The notes under the pieces: model-generated | Told to the model about the DNA's origin: nothing | The model's input: only the letters and a program-made list of their open reading frames with translations | Databases searched by the model: none | Assembly: GCA_934373375.1 (NCBI GenBank) | Contig: CAKROP010000070.1 | Coordinates: 1 to 8,448, forward strand | DNA length: 8,448 bases | Direction of reading: 5' to 3' | Source of the DNA: an uncultured Anaerosacchariphilus sp. | Lineage (GTDB): Bacteria > Bacillota > Clostridia > Lachnospirales > Lachnospiraceae | In this document: piece after piece, positions 1 to 4,369 of the stretch | Position numbering within the stretch: the stretch's first letter is position 1 | Layout of the letters: every line of letters starts with the position of its first letter | Position numbers and translations under genes: made by a program

Positions 1-71
1 AGGGCTACAAGGATTCGAACCTTGAAATGACGGAGTCAGAGTCCGTTGCCTTACCGTTTGGCGATAGCCCT
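1..71 (-). tRNA. tRNA-Gln, anticodon CUG, 3' end cut by the window edge
   Basis: Read on the minus strand, the sequence folds as a full cloverleaf: acceptor stem AGGGCTA/TAGCCCT, a 3-bp D stem with loop AAACGGTAA, anticodon stem ACGGA/TCCGT with loop CTCTGAC, a 5-nt variable region, and a T arm CAAGG/CCTTG with loop TTCGAAT. The anticodon is CTG, which reads CAG glutamine codons. Position 1 of the window is nucleotide 72, so the discriminator base and any encoded CCA lie outside. The first acceptor pair is A1-U72, not the U1-A72 more usual for bacterial tRNA-Gln. Most Clostridia lack GlnRS and make Gln-tRNA by GluRS charging followed by GatCAB amidation (general knowledge, not visible here). 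Confidence 0.96.
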
Positions 72-91
72 ATGTCTTAGCGACGAATGTT

Positions 92-120
92 ATGATACCA
101 TAGTATTTTATAGAATGCAA
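92..120 (-). promoter_or_regulatory. Sigma-A-type promoter of the tRNA-Gln gene
   Basis: On the minus strand there is a -35 TTGCAT (120-115), a 17-bp spacer and a -10 TATCAT (97-92) preceded by TGG, giving an extended -10 (TGnTATCAT). Transcription would start near position 85, about 14 nt upstream of the mature tRNA 5' end. Spacing and both hexamers are close to consensus. The tRNA therefore probably has its own promoter, although read-through from the upstream transporter gene is also possible because no clear terminator separates them. Confidence 0.75.
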
Positions 121-124
121 GCAC

Positions 125-170
125 TTTTTTCATTTTTTTCGATTTTTTTTCGACCTTTTTTCGGCCTTTT
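125..170 (-). promoter_or_regulatory. Five phased A-tracts, probable UP element or intrinsic bend upstream of the tRNA promoter
   Basis: Five runs of A on the minus strand (T-runs on plus at 125-130, 133-139, 143-150, 156-161 and 167-170) have centres about 8.5 to 12 bp apart, averaging close to 10 bp. They end 4 bp upstream of the -35 box of the tRNA promoter. Phased A-tracts bend DNA, and A-rich DNA just upstream of -35 boxes binds the RNA polymerase alpha C-terminal domain at stable-RNA promoters. The tract also fills most of the space after the transporter gene's stop codon. Confidence 0.6.
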
Positions 171-201
171 GCGGAACGCCGGAAATCGGGCGGCGGATGG
201 A

Positions 202-1380
202 CTATTCCTCCGCCACGAAACCACTGTCAAACGTAATGACGCAATGGTAGCGTTCGTCCAGGGATCTCACTTTTTCTTCGATAGCTTCCCGAAGCTTTGG
301 CCGGTCATTTTCCCCATAGGAAAAGGGGACAACCACGTCAAAGATCAGATTAATCCACTTTTCTCCATCCACCATACGAAAATCATGCAGGCTCAGACGT
401 TCATCCATCTGATGAAGCACTTCCTGCACCTCTGCTTTCACTTCTGCCACCTGCGCGTCCGCAGTCTCCACCGGATCCATATGAATCACCAGAAAGATCC
501 CCAGCTTCTTTGCCGCGTCCCGCTCGATCCGGTCAATGATCTCATGGGATGTCTCGATATCCACATTGTTCGGCACCTCAGCATGGATGGATGCCAGACT
601 TTTCGTCGGGCCATAATTGTGTACAATCAGATCATGACTGCCCAGAATGCCGTCATAGCTTTCCACAAATTCTGAAATCTCCCGGTACAGCTTCGGATCC
701 ACCGACTGGCCAATCAGCGGCTCCAGCGTATCCTTCGCAATACCGACGCCGGCCCACATGACAAGCAGGGATACCGCCAGACCCACATAGCCATCGACGT
801 TAATCTTTGTAAAATAAAAGAAAAGGATCGAACCCATCGTCGCCAGCGTTGTCACCACATCACCCAGCGCGTCTGTGGCTGTCGCCTGCATCACAGTGGA
901 GTTGATCCGTTTCCCCAGCTTCTTATTAAAAAAGCTGAGCCAAAGCTTCACAACCACGGACGCCAGCAGAATGCCCATGGAAATCCGATTGAAGCTTAAT
1001 TCCTCCGGCGTCCGGATTTTCGCAATGGCGTTTTTGAAGAAGGTAAAGCCTACCTCAATGACCAGAAATGATACAATCAGCGCCGCAATATATTCGATGC
1101 GGCCATGGCCGAATGGATGCTCCTCATCCGCAGGCTTCTCCGCCATTTTTACACCGATGAAACCGATGACAGACGAAGCCGCGTCGGACAGGTTATTGAA
1201 GGCGTCCGCCATAACAGACACACTGTGGAGCACCAGTCCCACAGCCAGCTTTCCCACAAACAGAAGCAGGTTACAGACGATGCCAACCAGACTGGACAGC
1301 ACGCCGTAGGCCGTCCGAACCTTCGCTTCCTCTGTATTTTGATAATCTTTTACAAATGTTTTTACCAGTAATTCAGTCAT
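202..1380 (-). CDS. Cation diffusion facilitator family transporter, probable manganese exporter
   Basis: This 392-residue integral membrane protein should export a divalent metal in exchange for protons. About six transmembrane segments lie at roughly residues 26-50, 52-78, 96-120, 132-150, 164-192 and 198-216, with the conserved CDF motif HPFGHGRIEY at 88-97. The transport site reads D59-x3-N63 in segment 2 and D170-x3-D174 in segment 5. This Asn/Asp-Asp/Asp pattern is the one reported for manganese CDF exporters such as pneumococcal MntE; zinc exporters have His in segment 5. The protein is about 90 residues longer than a typical 300-residue CDF. Two similar ferredoxin-like regions follow the membrane part, at about 249-303 and 332-387. 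The start is ATG at 1380 with a G-rich stretch (GGGGG at 1394-1390) 9 nt upstream. No U-tract terminator follows the stop. The family is secure; the metal is inferred. Confidence 0.93.
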   Translation of the reverse strand: MTELLVKTFVKDYQNTEEAKVRTAYGVLSSLVGIVCNLLLFVGKLAVGLVLHSVSVMADAFNNLSDAASSVIGFIGVKMAEKPADEEHPFGHGRIEYIAALIVSFLVIEVGFTFFKNAIAKIRTPEELSFNRISMGILLASVVVKLWLSFFNKKLGKRINSTVMQATATDALGDVVTTLATMGSILFFYFTKINVDGYVGLAVSLLVMWAGVGIAKDTLEPLIGQSVDPKLYREISEFVESYDGILGSHDLIVHNYGPTKSLASIHAEVPNNVDIETSHEIIDRIERDAAKKLGIFLVIHMDPVETADAQVAEVKAEVQEVLHQMDERLSLHDFRMVDGEKWINLIFDVVVPFSYGENDRPKLREAIEEKVRSLDERYHCVITFDSGFVAEE

Positions 1381-1439
1381 ATTTCATTGCCCCCATTTTT
1401 CAAACGGCTGTTGCCGATCACTAACTCTCCATATATAGC

Positions 1440-1481
1440 AATAGCACCAGAAGGCAGCTTTCGCCGCTCTCTGATGCTATT
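1440..1481 (-). repeat. Long inverted repeat with GAAA tetraloop at the predicted 5' end of the transporter mRNA
   Basis: On the minus strand the arms AATAGCATCAGA and TCTGGTGCTATT pair over 12 bp (one G-U), followed by a small mismatch and a 5-bp stem GCGGC/GCTGC closed by a GAAA loop, a GNRA tetraloop. The hairpin begins at 1481, which is also the predicted transcription start for the transporter. It would sit at the extreme 5' end of a leader of about 100 nt. A smaller hairpin, CGGC/GCCG (1405-1416), lies closer to the start codon. No U-run follows, so it is not a standard terminator. It may be a 5' mRNA stabiliser or part of an unrecognised regulatory leader. Confidence 0.6.
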
Positions 1482-1487
1482 CTCTCT

Positions 1488-1516
1488 ATCATATATTATT
1501 TCTATGAAAAATGGAA
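1488..1516 (-). promoter_or_regulatory. Predicted promoter of the CDF transporter gene
   Basis: On the minus strand there is a -35 TTCCAT (1516-1511), a 17-bp spacer and a -10 TATGAT (1493-1488). The start would fall near 1481. Its -35 box lies 7 bp from the -35 box of the oppositely directed pncB promoter, so the two are arranged back to back. Confidence 0.55.
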
Positions 1517-1523
1517 GTGGATC

Positions 1524-1552
1524 TTGTTATTTTTTTGTAAATGTGCTATCTT
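1524..1552 (+). promoter_or_regulatory. Predicted promoter of pncB
   Basis: There is a -35 TTGTTA (1524-1529), a 17-bp spacer containing a run of seven T and a -10 TATCTT (1547-1552). Transcription would start near 1559, giving a leader of about 75 nt. Confidence 0.55.
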
Positions 1553-1570
1553 GATAACATCTAATTTAAT

Positions 1571-1585
1571 GACAAGACAGTTGTC
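1571..1585 (+). promoter_or_regulatory. Candidate operator palindrome in the pncB leader
   Basis: GACAA-N5-TTGTC is a perfect 5-bp inverted repeat placed about 12 to 26 nt downstream of the predicted pncB start, a position suited to repression. In Firmicutes, niacin-salvage genes are often controlled by the niacin-responsive repressor NiaR (YrxA). Assigning this site to NiaR is a guess, because I cannot confirm its consensus from memory. Confidence 0.3.
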
Positions 1586-1598
1586 CGCTCATTAAACG

Positions 1599-1625
1599 GC
1601 GCTGTCCGGAACTGCGAAGGAGCGC
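1599..1625 (+). promoter_or_regulatory. Small hairpin overlapping the pncB ribosome binding site
   Basis: GCGCT (1599-1603) can pair with AGCGC (1621-1625). The Shine-Dalgarno AAGGAG (1617-1622) falls partly in the stem and partly in the loop. The spacing from AAGGAG to the ATG at 1635 is 12 nt, longer than usual. The stem is only 5 bp, so this is suggestive of translational control at most. Confidence 0.3.
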
Positions 1626-1634
1626 AATTTTATT

Positions 1635-3089
1635 ATGAGTACAATGAAAATGACTCTGCTGACCGACCTCTATGAGCTGACCATGATGCAGGGATATTTC
1701 AAGAATCACACCAATGAAACGGTTATTTTCGATGCCTTTTACCGGAAGAATCCCTCCGGAAACGGATTTGCCATTGCGGCTGGCCTTGACCAGGTTATTG
1801 ATTATATTAAGAATCTGACCTTTGATAAGGATGATATTGCCTATCTGAGAAGCCTGAAGCTTTTTGACGAGGATTTTCTGGATTATCTGAGCAATTTCCA
1901 TTTCTCCGGCGATATCTACGCGATTCCCGAGGGAACGGTTGTATTCCCGCGTGAGCCGCTGGTAAAGGTTATCGCACCGATTATGGAAGCACAGTTAGTG
2001 GAGACTGCTATTCTGAATATCATCAATCACCAGAGCCTGATTGCTACCAAGTGTGCCCGGGTCGTATATGCGGCTAAGGGCGACGGTATCATGGAGTTCG
2101 GTCTGCGCCGGGCACAGGGTCCGGACGCCGGTATCTACGGAGCCCGCGCGGCTATGATCGGCGGCTGTATCGGCACCTCCAATGTGCTGACCGGACAGCT
2201 TTTCGACGTGCCGGTGAAGGGTACCCACGCGCACAGCTGGATTATGAGCTTTCCGGATGAGTATACCGCGTTCAAGAAGTACTCCGAGCTGTATCCGGAC
2301 GCCTGCATTCTTCTGGTGGATACCTACGACACTCTGAAATCCGGCGTCCCCAACGCTATCCGCGTATTTACAGAGATGCGCGAAGCCGGTATTCCGCTTA
2401 CCTTCTATGGTATCCGTCTGGACAGCGGCGACCTGGCTTATATGTCCAAGAAGGCCCGCAAGATGCTGGACGAGGCCGGTTTCCCGGATGCGGTTATTTC
2501 CGCTTCCAGCGATCTGGATGAGTACCTGATCAACAGCCTGAAGGATCAGGGCGCAGCCATCACCTCCTGGGGTGTCGGCACGAACATGATTACCTCCAGC
2601 GACTGTCCGGCTTTCGGCGGCGTATACAAGCTGGCGGCTGTGCAGGACGAAAATGGGGAGTTTATTCCGAAGATTAAGCTTTCCGAGAATTCTGAGAAGA
2701 TTACGAACCCGGGCAATAAGACGGTGTTCCGTCTCTATGACAATGAGACCGGCAAGATTCGCGCGGATCTGATCGCGCTGGCCGATGAGTCTTATGACGC
2801 AGACAAGGATCTGCTGATCTTTGATTCCGTGGAGACCTGGAAGAAGACGACTCTAAAGGGCGGCACCTATCATGTGCGGGAGCTGCTGGTTCCGGTATTC
2901 CTGAAGGGCGAGTGTGTGTACACTTCTCCGAGCGTTATGGAAATCCGGGATTACTGCAAGAAGGAGCAGGAGACGCTTTGGGATGAGACAAGAAGACTTA
3001 CCAATCCGCATCAGGTTTATGTAGATCTGTCGGATAAGCTGTTTCGGATTAAGACGGGGCTGCTGGATCAGATGAGCCAGAGTAAGTAG
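1635..3089 (+). CDS. pncB: Nicotinate phosphoribosyltransferase
   Basis: This enzyme makes nicotinate mononucleotide from nicotinate and PRPP with ATP hydrolysis, the first step of NAD salvage (Preiss-Handler pathway), in the cytoplasm. Its 484 residues match the longer Gram-positive/animal-type form. Recognisable family motifs are LLTDLYELTMMQGY at 8-21, EFGLRRAQGPDAG at 154-166, GTHAHSW at 196-202 (His200 is the expected phosphorylated histidine), DTYDT at 229-233, GIRLDSGDL at 259-267 and GVGTNMITS at 313-321. The start ATG at 1635 is supported by AAGGAG 12 nt upstream and by the N-terminal motif falling at its normal distance. The gene appears monocistronic: its own promoter lies upstream and two hairpins follow its stop. 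It is divergent from the CDF transporter, with no obvious functional link. Confidence 0.97.
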   Translation: MSTMKMTLLTDLYELTMMQGYFKNHTNETVIFDAFYRKNPSGNGFAIAAGLDQVIDYIKNLTFDKDDIAYLRSLKLFDEDFLDYLSNFHFSGDIYAIPEGTVVFPREPLVKVIAPIMEAQLVETAILNIINHQSLIATKCARVVYAAKGDGIMEFGLRRAQGPDAGIYGARAAMIGGCIGTSNVLTGQLFDVPVKGTHAHSWIMSFPDEYTAFKKYSELYPDACILLVDTYDTLKSGVPNAIRVFTEMREAGIPLTFYGIRLDSGDLAYMSKKARKMLDEAGFPDAVISASSDLDEYLINSLKDQGAAITSWGVGTNMITSSDCPAFGGVYKLAAVQDENGEFIPKIKLSENSEKITNPGNKTVFRLYDNETGKIRADLIALADESYDADKDLLIFDSVETWKKTTLKGGTYHVRELLVPVFLKGECVYTSPSVMEIRDYCKKEQETLWDETRRLTNPHQVYVDLSDKLFRIKTGLLDQMSQSK

Positions 3090-3102
3090 TATATAACGGA
3101 CG

Positions 3103-3197
3103 AAAAGCCAGGGCGCAGCCCGGGAAAAATTTTCCAGACTCACCCCACATCAGGGGTTCGCTTAGGAAAGTTTTTCCCGGGCCACACCCTGGCTTTT
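3103..3197. terminator. Very long near-perfect hairpin between convergent genes, probable bidirectional terminator or repeat element
   Basis: The outer arms AAAAGCCAGGG (3103-3113) and CCCTGGCTTTT (3187-3197) pair over 11 bp. After a symmetric 4-nt internal loop, 3118-3135 pairs with 3165-3182 over 18 bp with a single G-U. The 29-nt loop holds a further CCCC/GGGG stem. Both strands end in GGCTTTT, so it can terminate pncB on plus and the LysR gene on minus. It is much longer than a normal terminator (29 paired bases per arm), and so could instead be a small dispersed repeat that also serves as a terminator. Confidence 0.75.
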
Positions 3198-3216
3198 CTG
3201 ACTCTTGATTTCATCA

Positions 3217-3248
3217 GGGGTGGAGCTGCCTACGGCAGGCTCCGCCCC
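3217..3248 (+). terminator. Second GC-rich hairpin, possible back-up terminator for pncB
   Basis: GGGG-T-GGAGC-TGCC pairs with GGCA-G-GCTCC-G-CCCC around a TAC loop, with one bulged G and one T-G pair. On plus it is followed by GCTTTAATTTT, an interrupted U-tract. On minus no U-run follows. The stem ends 3 bp short of the LysR stop codon, so on minus it could protect the 3' end of that mRNA. Confidence 0.5.
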
Positions 3249-3251
3249 GCT

Positions 3252-4208
3252 TTAATTTTGGGGGTGGGTAGGGGTGGTGGTTGTTAGTTTCAAGAATTCT
3301 TCCATAGCTCGCGTCCGATATCTTCCGGCTTTCCAATAGAAGCGTAGGCTTCTGCTGCGGCGGGCAGCGGGGAGTTTGAAGTAGACCACATCGGGGCGGG
3401 CGGGAACTTCGCGGATCAAAGTGTCGCTTACGAAGGCGATGCCGAGGCCAGAGCAGACGACATGGTAGGATGTGAGCTGTTGGTCCAGCTCCAGGGAAAT
3501 GTCAGGCGTGATGCCGGCAGTCTGGAGGATTTCCACGGCGCGCTTGCGGGTATCGTTTTCGGGCTTCAGCATGACGAAGGGCTCCAGGGCAAAGAGCTCC
3601 AGGGGGACGGGCTTCACGGACTCGTCCTTCCAGCCGCCGGTCACGATCATTTCCCGGGAGACGATGTAGGGGCTGGCTTCCCGGATGGCCGGGAACTTAT
3701 AGGGAACGGCCAGGAACAGGGTCTCTTCCCGGTAGACGGCATGGTCGAAGAGCTTCGGATCCAGTTTACAGTTGTCCAGCATCATGTCGATGCGGCCCTG
3801 CTGCAGGAGGCGGGCCAGCTCCGCGGTGCTCTCTTCCACCAGCTCCACGTGTACCTTCGGGTAGCGGGCGGAGAAGCGGCCGATGAGGCCGGGCAATACC
3901 CAGGACGCGAAGAGGCTGCTGCCGCCCAGGACCAGGCTGCCGGTCTTCAGGTCGCCCCAGTCATTAACATAATCGGCAAATTCATTTTCCACTGCCATGA
4001 TCTTCTCTATAGACTGAATATATTTTTCCCCGCACTCCGTCAGGGACAGAGGCTTGGTGCTCCGGTCAAAGAGCGGATACCCCACCTTTCCCTCAATTCG
4101 CTTAATATTGGCGCTTAAGGACGGCTGGGAAATACACAGGCGCTCCGCCGCCCGGGAGATACTTTTTTCCTGGTAGACTGCATAGACGTATTCCATTCCG
4201 CGGAACAT
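3252..4208 (-). CDS. LysR-family transcriptional regulator, divergent from aspA
   Basis: This is a 318-residue regulator of usual LysR length. The N-terminal winged helix-turn-helix spans about residues 1-60, with the HTH near 18-37 (SRAAERLCISQPSLSANIKR). A linker helix at about 62-88 leads into the effector-binding domain from about 91 (SLVLGGSSLFASWVLPGLI) to near 300. The extreme C-terminus (TTTTPTHPQN) is low-complexity. The start at 4208 is chosen for its strong AGGAGGAG six nt upstream; Met5 is a weaker alternative. The gene is divergent from aspA, with overlapping promoters and two palindromes in the gap, the classic layout for a LysR protein controlling itself and its neighbour. The effector is unknown; aspartate or fumarate would be a natural guess. 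Confidence 0.93.
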   Translation of the reverse strand: MFRGMEYVYAVYQEKSISRAAERLCISQPSLSANIKRIEGKVGYPLFDRSTKPLSLTECGEKYIQSIEKIMAVENEFADYVNDWGDLKTGSLVLGGSSLFASWVLPGLIGRFSARYPKVHVELVEESTAELARLLQQGRIDMMLDNCKLDPKLFDHAVYREETLFLAVPYKFPAIREASPYIVSREMIVTGGWKDESVKPVPLELFALEPFVMLKPENDTRKRAVEILQTAGITPDISLELDQQLTSYHVVCSGLGIAFVSDTLIREVPARPDVVYFKLPAARRSRSLRFYWKAGRYRTRAMEEFLKLTTTTPTHPQN

Positions 4209-4224
4209 GATTTTCTCCTCCTGA

Positions 4225-4242
4225 TATAATTTTGAAATTATA
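4225..4242. promoter_or_regulatory. AT-rich palindrome in the LysR gene leader
   Basis: TATAATTT-TG-AAATTATA is a perfect inverted repeat with 8-bp arms, 17 bp upstream of the LysR start codon. It contains T-N11-A spacings and could be a second, autoregulatory contact for the LysR protein. AT-rich palindromes also occur by chance in such DNA, so support is moderate. Confidence 0.4.
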
Positions 4243-4264
4243 GAGATTATAAAAATATATGTAT

Positions 4265-4293
4265 TTGCTTATATTATAGCAGGTGGCTATAAT
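4265..4293 (+). promoter_or_regulatory. Promoter of aspA
   Basis: There is a -35 TTGCTT (4265-4270), a 17-bp spacer and a perfect -10 TATAAT (4288-4293), with a start near 4300 and a leader of about 70 nt ending in the strong GGAGGAG (4356-4362), 7 nt before the ATG. It occupies the same DNA as the oppositely directed LysR gene promoter. Confidence 0.75.
4273..4293. promoter_or_regulatory. Operator palindrome with LysR-type T-N11-A box
   Basis: ATTATAGC-AGGTG-GCTATAAT is a perfect inverted repeat with 8-bp arms. Its inner part, T4277-N11-A4289, matches the general LysR-family box and is itself palindromic. The outer arms are the -10 boxes of the two opposing promoters. The likely ligand is the adjacent LysR protein. 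Confidence 0.6.
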
Positions 4294-4301
4294 TATCTCA
4301 A
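4273..4301 (-). promoter_or_regulatory. Promoter of the LysR gene, overlapping the aspA promoter
   Basis: On the minus strand there is a -35 TTGAGA (4301-4296), a 17-bp spacer and a perfect -10 TATAAT (4278-4273), with a start near 4266. Other TATAAT-like boxes lie nearer the gene in this AT-rich stretch, so the choice is not certain. Confidence 0.6.
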
Positions 4302-4369
4302 CAAGGAAATTTGAAAGCGCGCAGATAACCTGATTTTAAAAATTCATTATTTTCTGGAGGAGAAATATT

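Noticed and set aside
125..170. T-runs on plus as a terminator
   Set aside because: No plus-strand gene lies upstream and no GC stem precedes the T-runs. For the minus-strand transporter they are A-runs, which do not terminate.
46..675. Plus-strand open frame of 209 codons across the tRNA and the end of the transporter gene
   Set aside because: It overlaps the tRNA and runs antisense to a well-supported CDF gene; the product is compositionally odd (many Phe, His, Cys) and lacks a ribosome binding site.
875..1371. Other plus-strand open frames inside the CDF gene
   Set aside because: They are antisense shadows of a conserved membrane protein, with no recognisable product.
1381..1480. yybP-ykoY manganese riboswitch before the CDF gene
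   Set aside because: The leader has two hairpins but I do not see the conserved paired-loop sequences of that riboswitch.
3462..4118. Plus-strand open frame of 218 codons opposite the LysR gene
   Set aside because: It is antisense to a clear LysR protein and its composition reflects the GC-rich complementary frame.
4309..4326. Short TTG-started leader peptide upstream of aspA
   Set aside because: Five codons with a poorly placed Shine-Dalgarno; no feature supports translation.
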